A stretch of DNA of 64,000 nt, taken from assembly GCA_963205115.1 (NCBI GenBank), contig CAUJHV010000070.1, positions 1-64,000 of the forward strand, written 5' to 3'. Positions 16,484 through 24,985 of this stretch are shown piece by piece. Below the pieces are notes generated by a model, which worked only from the letters and a program-made list of their open reading frames with translations, was not told the origin of the DNA and did no database searches. This stretch comes from Pseudomonadota bacterium (GTDB taxonomy: Bacteria; Pseudomonadota; Gammaproteobacteria; Burkholderiales; Burkholderiaceae_C). The translations under genes and the position numbers were made by a program. Position 1 is the first letter of the stretch; the number at the start of each line of letters is the position of its first letter.

Positions 16484-17974
16484 ATGCACACGCCGCACTG
16501 GCGCCCGCAGCTCCACTTCAGCCCGCGGCAACACTGGATCAACGACCCCAACGGCCTGGTCTGGCACGCGGGCGAATACCACCTCTTCTACCAGTACAAC
16601 CCGCAGGGCGACACCTGGGGCCACATGAGCTGGGGCCACGCCGTGAGCACCGATCTGCTGCACTGGGAGGAGCTCCCGGTGGCCATTCCCGAAGACACCG
16701 ACTGGATGATCTTTTCCGGCTCGGTCGTGGTCGACCACGCCCACACCAGCGGTTTCGGCGACGGCGTCGAAGCGCCGATGGTGGCCATCTACACGGGCCA
16801 CGCGCAGCAGTCCGATGCCGACGGCTTGCACCGACAGAACCAGCAACTGGCCTGGAGCACCGACCGTGGCCGCAGCTGGCACAAGTACCCGGGCAACCCG
16901 GTGCTCGACCTGGGCAGCGGCGGCTTTCGCGACCCCAAGGTCTTCTGGCATGCGCCCAGCAGCCGCTGGGTGATGCTCGTGTCGATGGCCGACGAGGGTT
17001 ATCTGCGCTTCTTCACGTCCGCGGATCTGACACGTTGGGCACCAGCGAGCGATTGCCGGATCGATCTGCCCGGCTGCCGCGTCTGGGAGTGCCCCGATCT
17101 GACGCGGCTGCCAGTGGCCGGCGAGCCCGACGCCTGGCTGCTGAAGTTCGACGTCTTTCACGGCCATCCCGGCGGCGGCTCGGGAGCGCTGGGCGTGGTG
17201 GGTGATTTCGATGGCGAGCGCTTCACCCCGCGACAGGCGCCGCAGTGGCTGGACGGCGGCATGGACTTCTACGCCGCCATCGCCTTCGGTGCGATGCCAC
17301 CCCGCGACAGCCGCTGTGTGTGGCTGGGCTGGATGCTGTCGCACCACTACGGCAAGGCCACACCCACGCAGCCTTGGCGCGGCGCCATGACCGTGCCGCG
17401 CGAGCTGGGGCTGTCGCGCATCGACGGCCAGTTGCACGTGGTGCAGCAGCCGGCGCGTGAACTGCTGGTCAGCCGGGGGGCGCCCTGGACCTGTCCGGCA
17501 GCGGCACTTCCCGGGGGCCGCAGCGTGCTGACCGCTTCGCTATCCGCGCCCGGCAGCGACCGTGCCGTGCAAGCCTGGGACCTGCGCATCGAGGTCGATG
17601 CGCAGCAAGCCAATGGCTGGTCGCTCGGGCTGCGTGTGGGCGGCGGGGAGATCACGCGCGTGGGTGTCGATCGCGCGCGCGGCGAACTGTTCATCGACAG
17701 GCGCCACAGCGGTGTCGACCCCGGCATCGGTGGCTTTGCGGGCGTGCGCCGCCTGCCATGGCACGGCGCGCGCGACGAACGCGTGACGCTGCGCATCCTG
17801 CTGGACGCCAGTTCGGTGGAGGTGTTTTCCAGCGACGGCGCGGCCGTGCTGACCGAAACCATCTACCCGCGCGAGGACAGCCGCGGTGTGGTGCTGGAAT
17901 CCGACGCCGCGGTGGTGCTGCACCGCCTCACGGCCTGGCCGCTGCAAGTTCCGGCGCGTGCGCCGGCACCTTGA
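16484..17974 (+). CDS. GH32 beta-fructosidase (invertase/levanase type)
   Basis: A 496-residue glycoside hydrolase family 32 enzyme that releases fructose from sucrose or fructans. The three active-site motifs are present: nucleophile Asp21 in WINDPNG, stabiliser Asp150 in FRDP and acid/base Glu202 in ECPD. A five-blade propeller (about 1-330) is followed by a C-terminal beta-sandwich with the SSVEVFSSDG motif. No signal peptide is seen, so the enzyme is cytoplasmic and acts after uptake. Substrate range (sucrose, raffinose, short fructans) cannot be read. It starts 4 bp after the halogenase-like stop. Its last 47 bp overlap the end of the convergent MFS gene. Confidence 0.92.
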   Translation: MHTPHWRPQLHFSPRQHWINDPNGLVWHAGEYHLFYQYNPQGDTWGHMSWGHAVSTDLLHWEELPVAIPEDTDWMIFSGSVVVDHAHTSGFGDGVEAPMVAIYTGHAQQSDADGLHRQNQQLAWSTDRGRSWHKYPGNPVLDLGSGGFRDPKVFWHAPSSRWVMLVSMADEGYLRFFTSADLTRWAPASDCRIDLPGCRVWECPDLTRLPVAGEPDAWLLKFDVFHGHPGGGSGALGVVGDFDGERFTPRQAPQWLDGGMDFYAAIAFGAMPPRDSRCVWLGWMLSHHYGKATPTQPWRGAMTVPRELGLSRIDGQLHVVQQPARELLVSRGAPWTCPAAALPGGRSVLTASLSAPGSDRAVQAWDLRIEVDAQQANGWSLGLRVGGGEITRVGVDRARGELFIDRRHSGVDPGIGGFAGVRRLPWHGARDERVTLRILLDASSVEVFSSDGAAVLTETIYPREDSRGVVLESDAAVVLHRLTAWPLQVPARAPAP

Positions 17975-19259
17975 CCCACAGCGTGGCCAGCGCGGCGCAG
18001 ATCAGCAGTGCCCCACCCAGCATCACCACCTGTCGTGGATCGCCACCCAGCAGACCCTTGTAGAACAGCGGCAGCGTGGCGCTCTGGATCAGCATCGGGA
18101 TCACGATCATCATGTTGAAGATGCCCATGTAGACACCCGTGCGTTGCGGCGGGATGCTGCGAGCCAGCATCACGTACGGGTTGCCCATGATCGAGCCCCA
18201 GGCCAGGCCCACGCCGATCATCGGCAGGAACAGCCACCAGCGGTCGCCCACACTCGGGATGGCCAGCATGCCCAGGCCACCCAGCGCCAAGCACACGGCA
18301 TGCACGGGCTTGGCGCCCAGGCGCCGCGTGAAGGGCACCATCGCAAAGGCCGCCACGCAGGCGATGAAGTTGTAGAAGCCACCCGCCTGTCCGTTCACCA
18401 GCACCGCTTCGCGGAAGCCCGCCGATCCGGTATCGCTGGTCTGGAACAGCGAGCGTGCGATCGCATGCACGATGTACTGCCAGTAGCAGACCATGCCGTA
18501 CCACTGGAAGAACTTCATCAGCGCCAGCTGGCGCATGGCCTGCGGCATCTCGACGATGGCGTCCCAGATCTCCTTGAGCGTCGCCGCCACGCCGGGTGTC
18601 TGGGCCCGGATCTCAGCGATCTGGCGTTCGGTCAAGGGCAGTTCACGCACCCGCGTGATCGAGTACAGGATGGTCACCAGCGACAGCACGGCCCCGATCA
18701 CGAAGGCCAGCCGCGTGATCACGGGTATGCCGTTGGCATCCAGCGCATCGCGGTTCATGCCGAACCAGACCAATATCGATGGCGCGAGATAACTCAGCGT
18801 CTGCGCCAATCCGGTGAACGCGCTCTGCGTGAGGAAGCCTTGCGCATGCTGCTCCTCGCGCAGGCGATCGCTCACGTAGGCGCGGTAGGGCTCCATCGTG
18901 ATGTTGTTGGCCGCGTCCAGAATCCACAGCAGGCTCGCGGCCATCCACAGCGCGGCGCTGTAGGGCATGGCAAACAGGCTCAGCGAGCACAGGATGGCAC
19001 CGATCAGGAAGTACGGCGTGCGCCGGCCGTACCTGGACAGGGTGCGGTCGCTCATCGCGCCGATGATGGGTTGCACCAGCAGCCCGGTCACGGGCCCGGC
19101 GAGGTACAGCAGCGGCAGTGCCGCTTCTTCCGCGCCCAGGTAGGCGTAGATCGGGCTCATGTTGCTCTGCTGCAGCCCGAAGCTGAACTGCAGGCCGAGG
19201 AAGCCCACGTTCATCTGGACGATCTGGCGCGCGGACAGCAGGGGCTTCTCGAGAGACAT
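17928..19259 (-). CDS. MFS sugar transporter, SLC45/SUT-like (probable sucrose carrier)
   Basis: A 443-residue, 12-helix major facilitator. The loop SDRTLSRYGRRTPYF between helices 2 and 3 matches the RxGRRxP signature of plant SUT and animal SLC45 sucrose/proton symporters. NNITMEPYRAYVSD and GLAWGSIMGNPYVML also fit this group. I start at MSLEKPLLS because AGGA lies 8 bp before it; the frame stays open to 19376 but would run through the operator. The operator GCAATCGATTGC lies 40 bp upstream, identical in its 16-mer to that of sucP. The gene is convergent with GH32 (47 bp overlap) and downstream of the ABC operon. Another disaccharide or trisaccharide is possible. Confidence 0.85.
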   Translation of the reverse strand: MSLEKPLLSARQIVQMNVGFLGLQFSFGLQQSNMSPIYAYLGAEEAALPLLYLAGPVTGLLVQPIIGAMSDRTLSRYGRRTPYFLIGAILCSLSLFAMPYSAALWMAASLLWILDAANNITMEPYRAYVSDRLREEQHAQGFLTQSAFTGLAQTLSYLAPSILVWFGMNRDALDANGIPVITRLAFVIGAVLSLVTILYSITRVRELPLTERQIAEIRAQTPGVAATLKEIWDAIVEMPQAMRQLALMKFFQWYGMVCYWQYIVHAIARSLFQTSDTGSAGFREAVLVNGQAGGFYNFIACVAAFAMVPFTRRLGAKPVHAVCLALGGLGMLAIPSVGDRWWLFLPMIGVGLAWGSIMGNPYVMLARSIPPQRTGVYMGIFNMMIVIPMLIQSATLPLFYKGLLGGDPRQVVMLGGALLICAALATLWVKVPAHAPELAAARP

Positions 19260-19296
19260 GGCGGGCATCCTGAGGCAAGCCGGGATCATCCTCACG

Positions 19297-19312
19297 TCGC
19301 AATCGATTGCAA
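19297..19312. promoter_or_regulatory. LacI-type operator upstream of the MFS gene
   Basis: TCGCAATCGATTGCAA, with core GCAATCGATTGC (19299-19310), is the exact reverse complement of the 16-bp site before sucP. Read on the minus strand it lies 38 bp before the MFS start. Confidence 0.75.
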
Positions 19313-19443
19313 TCGGGGTTGACCAGGGGCCGCGGCGCTGCGCGCAGGGACGCAGGTCTGCGCGCCTGCTCGCCACGGTGCGTGCGGGAACGATGCGCGA
19401 CGTCGTCGGGTGCTGAACCGCGTGTACGCCCGCAGCGATGCGC

Positions 19444-20814
19444 TCAGGGACCCGCGGTCAGCGCTTGCACGCGGCGCTGCGCTTCCGGCAGGGCCTGCGC
19501 CGCCGTGACGCGGCCGGACAGCACCCGCTCCAGCGTGGTGGCCATCAGGTCGTTGACCTCGGCCGCGTGCCGCACGATGGGTGGCGGGAATGTCAGGCCG
19601 CGCGCCGTCTCGAGGAACACCTGCGCGTCCACGCCCCGGGCGCGTTGCGCGGCCACGGCCGAGGCGGCCAGGCCGCGGATGGCGGGATAGACCACACCGT
19701 GTGGGGCGATCAGCGCTTGGCATTCGCGTGAGCCGACGAAGCGCACGTACTGCCAGGCCAGCTCTGCATGGCGCGTGCCGGACCACACCGACAGCGCCAG
19801 CGAATTGCGCATCGACGCGCGCTGGCCGCTCGGGCCGATGGGCAGCGGCACCCAGGCGTGGCGGAACTTCGCGTGCCGCGCGAAATGGCCGACCATCCAC
19901 GCGCCGGACGGCATCAGCGCCGTGCGGCCGGTGAGAAACATGGTGTCCGCGCTGATCCGGCCGATGCGTTCGCTGCTGGGCGCCAGGCCGCGCCGCGCCA
20001 GGTTGGCCAGCCAGTCGAGCGTGGCCACGAAGCGCGGGTCGCCGTAGGCCAGGTCGCCGTCCCACGGCCGGCTCTGGAAACGCCAGCCGGTCGACACGGC
20101 AAAGTGGCTCCACTCGGTCTGGCCCATCATCCCGCCGGAGGCCGGTGTCTGCCAGCCATAGACGCGCACGCGGTTCGGATCGAAGCCCGTCTCGTCGCCG
20201 CGCCGGCCGCTCTCGTCCTGCGTCAGCCGCGCGATGACACGGCCCAGGCTGCCACCGTCCTGTGGGTTCCAGTCCATGCGGCGCAGGTCCGCCAGCTGAA
20301 GCCCGGCGGCCTGCAGCAGATCGACATTGACCACCAGCGCGATCGTGTCCCAATCGGTGGGCAGGCCGTACGGGCGGCCCTCGGCCCGCCACATGTCGAG
20401 CAGGCCCGGCTCATAAGGGTCGTCGTGCGGCCCGTCGCGCGCCATCAGCGGCGAGAGGTCGAGCATCACGCCGTTTTCGACGAATTCCGAAAAGCGCGTG
20501 AGGTGATGCGTGAAGACATCCGGCGCGGTCTCGGCGACGAAGCCTGTGGCCAGGCTGGTCCAGTAATCGTCCCAGCCGAGCTGTTCCACACGCACACGCA
20601 CACCCGGATGCGCGGCCTCGAAGGCCGAGGCGCACTGCTGGTACAGCGGACGCTGGTTGGCGTCCCACAGCGTGTGGCGCAGCGTCACGTGCGGGGCGGC
20701 CGAGCCGGCAGCTGCGCCGCTCCTGGCGGTCCACGAGCCGGTCGCCCACCAGAGGAACCACAGCGCCAGTCCGACGGCCGCCCAGGTCCAGGCCTTGCGC
20801 GCTTGCACCGTCAC
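19444..20814 (-). CDS. ABC sugar importer, extracellular solute-binding protein
   Basis: A 456-residue family 1 (MalE/UgpB-like) binding protein. An N-terminal hydrophobic segment (about residues 10-27, AAVGLALWFLWWATG) serves as a signal or anchor; no lipobox cysteine is seen. Features of the fold are HTLWDANQRPLYQQ, GVRVRVEQLGWDDYWTSL, APDVFTHH, YGLPTDWDTIALVVN and TGRTALMPSGAWMV. It starts at a GTG that overlaps the permease stop (GTGA), so it is translated with the two permeases. A mono- or oligosaccharide ligand is inferred from family and context: alpha-galactosidase divergently upstream suggests raffinose or melibiose. The order permease-permease-binding protein is the reverse of the common order. 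Confidence 0.88.
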   Translation of the reverse strand: MTVQARKAWTWAAVGLALWFLWWATGSWTARSGAAAGSAAPHVTLRHTLWDANQRPLYQQCASAFEAAHPGVRVRVEQLGWDDYWTSLATGFVAETAPDVFTHHLTRFSEFVENGVMLDLSPLMARDGPHDDPYEPGLLDMWRAEGRPYGLPTDWDTIALVVNVDLLQAAGLQLADLRRMDWNPQDGGSLGRVIARLTQDESGRRGDETGFDPNRVRVYGWQTPASGGMMGQTEWSHFAVSTGWRFQSRPWDGDLAYGDPRFVATLDWLANLARRGLAPSSERIGRISADTMFLTGRTALMPSGAWMVGHFARHAKFRHAWVPLPIGPSGQRASMRNSLALSVWSGTRHAELAWQYVRFVGSRECQALIAPHGVVYPAIRGLAASAVAAQRARGVDAQVFLETARGLTFPPPIVRHAAEVNDLMATTLERVLSGRVTAAQALPEAQRRVQALTAGP

Positions 20815-21719
20815 TTGCCCCCGCTGAATTGCACGGACTCCACCACGCGGCGCCCGGCCAGCACCAGCAGCACCAGCGTGGGCAACAGCGCGATCGCGCT
20901 GGCGGCCATCAGCCCCGTCCAGTCGACCTGACCCTGTGGTGACTGTGCCTTGAAAGCCTGCAGGGCCACGGGCAGCACCGGCACCTCGGCGCCGGGTGCG
21001 GCGATGAAGGGCCAGAAAAACTCGTTCCAGGCGCCGATGCCGGTGAGCATGGCCAGTGTCGCCAGCGGCGTGGCGTTCAAGGGCAAGGCGATGCGCCAGA
21101 AGATGGTCCAGGGCCCGGCGCCGTCCAGGCGCGCGGCCTCTTCCAGGTCACGCGGCAGGGCCAGAAAAAACTGGCGCAGGAAGAACACCGCGAAGCCCGA
21201 CATCAGCGCAAAGGGTGCCACCATGCCGGCCATCGTGTTGAGCCAGCCCAGGTCCCGCACGAGGATGAAGTTCGGGATGAAGAGCACCACGCCAGGCAGC
21301 ATCATCGAGGCCGTGAACAGCGCAAACAGCACGCGCCGGCCGGGAAAGCGCAGGCGCGCAAACGCATAGGCGGCCATCGCGCAGGAGCCCGTCTGCAGCA
21401 CGACGACCAGCGCGGTGAACAGCAGGCTGCGGCCCAGCGAGCGCAGGAAATCGAGCTCCGCACCCGAGCCGCCGAGCGCAAGGCTCTGTTCGGGCGTCAA
21501 GCCGCCGAGCACGCGCTGGAAATTCACCCAGGTCGGCTGCTGCGGCCACGCGGATGCCGCGCCTTCGTACACCGCCGAGGGGTGTTCGAAAGCCGTACGC
21601 AGCATCACCACCAGCGGACCGCAGGTGATCAGCACCATGGCGCCCAAGGCCAGCCATGCCAGGCTGCGGCCCAGCGACAAGCGACGTCGCACGGCGGCGT
21701 TCATGTTCTGCACGCGCAC
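20811..21719 (-). CDS. ABC sugar importer permease, MalG type
   Basis: A 302-residue inner-membrane subunit with six helices. The EAA loop that contacts the ATPase is EEAARLDGAGPWTIFWRIALPL, ahead of the LTGIGAWNEFFWPF helix typical of MalG-like subunits. ATG alternatives are at 21719 and 21704. Its stop overlaps the binding-protein GTG by 4 bp. It follows the MalF-type permease gene after 66 bp. No gene for the ATP-binding subunit is present in the locus, so the complex must borrow one. Confidence 0.9.
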   Translation of the reverse strand: MRVQNMNAAVRRRLSLGRSLAWLALGAMVLITCGPLVVMLRTAFEHPSAVYEGAASAWPQQPTWVNFQRVLGGLTPEQSLALGGSGAELDFLRSLGRSLLFTALVVVLQTGSCAMAAYAFARLRFPGRRVLFALFTASMMLPGVVLFIPNFILVRDLGWLNTMAGMVAPFALMSGFAVFFLRQFFLALPRDLEEAARLDGAGPWTIFWRIALPLNATPLATLAMLTGIGAWNEFFWPFIAAPGAEVPVLPVALQAFKAQSPQGQVDWTGLMAASAIALLPTLVLLVLAGRRVVESVQFSGGK

Positions 21720-21785
21720 GGGCGGCCGTGACCGTGGAGCACGGGAACGAGGTCCATCGGGTGCATCAGGTGCATCACGAACGCC

Positions 21786-22670
21786 TCAAGCCAGGTCGTT
21801 CTGGTCGGCCTTCATCAGCCGCATCTGCAGCGCGGTATAGGCCAGCATCACCGCGCACAGCACCATCGACATCGCACTGGCGTAGCCCATCTTCAGGTAG
21901 CCGAAAGCGTTCTGGACGATGTAGAGCACCACCACGCGCGTGGCGTCTTCGGGCCCGCCGCGTGTGGTGACGGCCACCGTGTCGAAGATCTGCAATGCAC
22001 CGGTGACGCTGGTCACCAGCACGAAGACCATCACCGGCCGCAGCAGCGGCAGCGTGATGTAGCGAAAGGCCTGCCACTCGCTGGCGCCCTGCAGCGAGGC
22101 CGCTTCGTACAGCGTGCGCGGGATGTTCTGCAGCCCGGCCAGGAACAGCATGGCCACCAGGCCCATGTGGCGCCAGATGTTGACCGCCGCCACTGTGGCC
22201 AGCGCCTGGTCCGGGTGGCCGAAGAAGGGCTGGCGGCTGCCGCCCAGCACCGCGATCAGGTGATTGAGCGCGCCCAGCGTGGGGTCGAGCATCCACAGCC
22301 AGATCATCGCCACCAGCACGTTGGACAGCAGGTAGGGCAACAGCACGACCGAGCGCAGCGCCACCGAACGGGTCAGGCGGTGCAAGGCCACCGCCAGGCC
22401 CAGGCCGAGCACCGTCTGCAGCGGAATGTTCATCAGCGCGTAGATCGCCGAGAGCTTGAGCCCCTGCCAGAACGTGCCGTCTTCCAGCAGGCGCCGGTAG
22501 TTGTCCAGCCCGATGAAGCGTGCCGGGCGCAGCAGGTTCCACTCCGTCAGGCTGATGAGCAGCGCGCGCACCGCAGGCAGCGCATAGAACACCACGAAAC
22601 CCAGCGTGGCGGGTGCCAGCATGAGCCAGGCCGTGACGGTTTCGCGGCGCTGGGCCGGCGTGCTGAACAT
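21786..22670 (-). CDS. ABC sugar importer permease, MalF type
   Basis: A 294-residue inner-membrane subunit with six helices. It starts with TAWLMLAPATLGFVVFYALP and has IGLDNYRRLLEDGTFW, typical of MalF/UgpA-like subunits. The EAA loop is EAASLQGASEWQAFRYITLPLL. It is first in the minus-strand ABC operon and divergent from the alpha-galactosidase gene, with a 128-bp intergenic region holding candidate regulatory palindromes. Confidence 0.9.
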   Translation of the reverse strand: MFSTPAQRRETVTAWLMLAPATLGFVVFYALPAVRALLISLTEWNLLRPARFIGLDNYRRLLEDGTFWQGLKLSAIYALMNIPLQTVLGLGLAVALHRLTRSVALRSVVLLPYLLSNVLVAMIWLWMLDPTLGALNHLIAVLGGSRQPFFGHPDQALATVAAVNIWRHMGLVAMLFLAGLQNIPRTLYEAASLQGASEWQAFRYITLPLLRPVMVFVLVTSVTGALQIFDTVAVTTRGGPEDATRVVVLYIVQNAFGYLKMGYASAMSMVLCAVMLAYTALQMRLMKADQNDLA

Positions 22671-22798
22671 GTGCTGATTTTATTAGCGATTGCGCACGCA
22701 CCATGCGTACATTCCCTGAATAGAAGCCGCATTTCAGGCATTGCAGTCCCGCGTGTGTCGATAATATTATTACCACCTTCAGCACTCCCGAGCCCGCC
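22671..22798. promoter_or_regulatory. Divergent control region, ABC operon / alpha-galactosidase
   Basis: A 128-bp region, AT-rich against its surroundings. For the plus strand, TTGCAG (22741-22746), an 18-bp spacer and TATTAT (22765-22770) form a good promoter. The -10 lies inside the palindrome ATAATATTAT (22761-22770), a candidate operator unlike the GCAATCGATTGC sites. Two weaker inverted repeats lie nearer the permease: ACGCA-CCA-TGCGT (22696-22708) and CCTGAA-N12-TTCAGG (22715-22738). Confidence 0.5.
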
Positions 22799-24973
22799 AT
22801 GGCCTACGCGCCCCTGCCCGACAGCCCCGCGGAATATGTCGTCCTGCATGGCCGCGAGTCCTCGCTGGTCATCGAGTGCCATGCCGACGAGGGCCCCTTG
22901 TGGCGCTACTGGGGTCCGCGCCTGGCCGATGGCGCGGGCCCCGCCCTGCCCTTGCGTGCGAGCCGGCCGCTGCCCTCCTTCATGCTCGACCACGACCAGC
23001 CGCTGACGGTGATGCCCGGCCTGGGTGTGGGCTGGTTCGGCCAGAGCGCGCTGCTGGCACACCGTGCGGGCCGCGACTTCTCGCTGGCCTTCGGCCGCTG
23101 TCGCTGGCACTGGGTCGAGCCCGGTCGCGCGCTGTGGCTGGAGATGCACGACGATGTGGCGCGCCTGCAGGCGACGCTGCACCTGCAGCTCGATGGTGAC
23201 AGCGATGTGCTGCGCATTCGCACCGAGTTGCTGAATGCCGGCGACGCGCCGCTGGATGTGCAATGGCTGGCCGCCGCCACACTGCCGCTGCCCGACAGCT
23301 GCACGGCCGTGCGCAGCTTCGCGGGCCAGCACATGGTGGAGTTCCTGCCGCAGGTGGACCCGCTCACGCGCAGCACCTGGCGTCGCGAGAACCGCCGTGG
23401 CCGCACCTCGCAGGACTGCTTTCCGGGTGCCGTTGTCACCACCACCGGCGCCACCGCCGACACGGGCCTGGTCTACGGCGCGCACCTGGCCTGGTCGGGC
23501 AACCACCAGCAGAGCATCGAGTGGCTGCATGACGGTCAATTTCTGTGGCAGCTCGGCGAGTGGCTGGCGCCCGGTGAGGTCCGCCTCGCGCCGGGCGAGC
23601 GTCTGCAGACACCGGAGGTCGTCGCCAGCCTGTCCACGCAGGGCCTCAATGGCCTGGCGGCGCACTTCCACGCGGAGCTGCGCCGGCGCCTGTCCTGGCC
23701 GCAGGGGCAGATGGCCCCGCGACCCGTGCACCTGAACACCTGGGAGGCGCTGTACTTCGACCACCGCCTGCCCGAGCTCGAGGCCCTGGCCGACGCCGCG
23801 GCCGATGTCGGCATCGAGCGCTTCGTGCTGGACGACGGTTGGTTCCTCGGACGGCACCACGACCGCGCCGGCCTGGGCGACTGGTGGGCCGATCCGCAGA
23901 AATACCCCGACGGCCTGGCGCCGCTGGCGCAGCACGTGGTGTCGCGCGGCATGCAGTTCGGCTTGTGGTTCGAGCCGGAGATGGTCAACCCCGACAGCGA
24001 ACTGCACCGCGCACACCCCGACTGGGCGCTGCAGATCGACGGCCGGCCGATGCTGACGGCACGCAACCAGCTGGTGCTCGACATCAGCCGCCGCGAGGTG
24101 TCCGACTACCTCTTCGACAAGCTCGATGCGCTGTTGCGCAGCCTGCCGATCGCCTACATCAAGTGGGACCACAACCGCGACCTCGCCACGGCCGGCGGCG
24201 CGGACGGCCGGCCCGCCTGGCACGCGCAGGTCCCTGCGGCCTATGCGCTGATGGCGCGGCTGCGTCAGGCGCACCCGGCACTGGAAATCGAAAGCTGCTC
24301 CGGCGGCGGCGGGCGCATTGACTTTGGCGTGCTGCAGCACACGCACCGCGTCTGGACCAGCGACAACATCGATGCGCTGTCGCGCGTGGACATCCAGCGC
24401 GGCTTCCTGCAGTTCTTTCCGCCTGAAATCATGGGCGCGCATATCGGCACGGCGCCGGCGCATTCCACGGGCCGCAGCCAGGCCATGGCCTTCCGCGGTG
24501 CTGTCGCGCTGCCGGGGCATCTGGGCGTGGAGCTGGACGTGCGGCACCTGGATGCCCACACGCGCGACGAGCTCAAGGGCTGGATCACGCTGTACAAGCA
24601 GTGGCGCGAGCACCTGCACCGCAGCCGCGTGTGGCTGGGCGATGCCGGCGACCACGTGGTCTGGCAGATGCACGGTGAGCCTGGCGGCAGCGACTGGCTG
24701 CTGCTGAGCTACCGCACGGCGCCCAGCACACTGCGTTATGCCCCGGCTGCACGCCTGCCGATGCTGGACGGCTCGCGCCGCTACCGGCTGCGCGTGGTTA
24801 CGCCGCAAGCGCTGCCCGCCGAAGCCCTCTACAACGGCAGCGCGGCATTCTTCGAGGCGCTGCGCACGCCGCAGGGTGTGGAGATGGACGGCGATTGGCT
24901 GCGCCACGCCGGCCTGCCGCTGCCACGCGCCAAGGCCGAGACCGCGTTCATCGTGCACCTGCAGGCCCTTTGA
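22799..24973 (+). CDS. Alpha-galactosidase, GH36
   Basis: A 724-residue retaining glycosidase that removes terminal alpha-1,6-galactose from melibiose, raffinose or stachyose. An N-terminal beta-supersandwich (about 1-315) precedes the catalytic barrel, which starts at LNTWEALYFD and continues FVLDDGWF and GLWFEPEMVNPDS. The nucleophile is Asp457 (YIKWDHNRD), the acid/base Asp522 (TSDNIDAL), and ESCSGGGGR lies between them, as in the bacterial AgaA/RafA group. No signal peptide: the enzyme is cytoplasmic. It begins the operon with galT (12 bp gap), galK and a LacI gene. The released galactose feeds GalK, and the sucrose left from raffinose feeds SucP or GH32. Confidence 0.95.
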   Translation: MAYAPLPDSPAEYVVLHGRESSLVIECHADEGPLWRYWGPRLADGAGPALPLRASRPLPSFMLDHDQPLTVMPGLGVGWFGQSALLAHRAGRDFSLAFGRCRWHWVEPGRALWLEMHDDVARLQATLHLQLDGDSDVLRIRTELLNAGDAPLDVQWLAAATLPLPDSCTAVRSFAGQHMVEFLPQVDPLTRSTWRRENRRGRTSQDCFPGAVVTTTGATADTGLVYGAHLAWSGNHQQSIEWLHDGQFLWQLGEWLAPGEVRLAPGERLQTPEVVASLSTQGLNGLAAHFHAELRRRLSWPQGQMAPRPVHLNTWEALYFDHRLPELEALADAAADVGIERFVLDDGWFLGRHHDRAGLGDWWADPQKYPDGLAPLAQHVVSRGMQFGLWFEPEMVNPDSELHRAHPDWALQIDGRPMLTARNQLVLDISRREVSDYLFDKLDALLRSLPIAYIKWDHNRDLATAGGADGRPAWHAQVPAAYALMARLRQAHPALEIESCSGGGGRIDFGVLQHTHRVWTSDNIDALSRVDIQRGFLQFFPPEIMGAHIGTAPAHSTGRSQAMAFRGAVALPGHLGVELDVRHLDAHTRDELKGWITLYKQWREHLHRSRVWLGDAGDHVVWQMHGEPGGSDWLLLSYRTAPSTLRYAPAARLPMLDGSRRYRLRVVTPQALPAEALYNGSAAFFEALRTPQGVEMDGDWLRHAGLPLPRAKAETAFIVHLQAL

Positions 24974-24985
24974 GCGCGCACGGCC

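Noticed and set aside
12181..16551. 1456-codon minus-strand frame across the TonB-receptor and halogenase genes
   Set aside because: It is antisense to two well-supported genes and their intergenic terminator; the translation is low-complexity without motifs.
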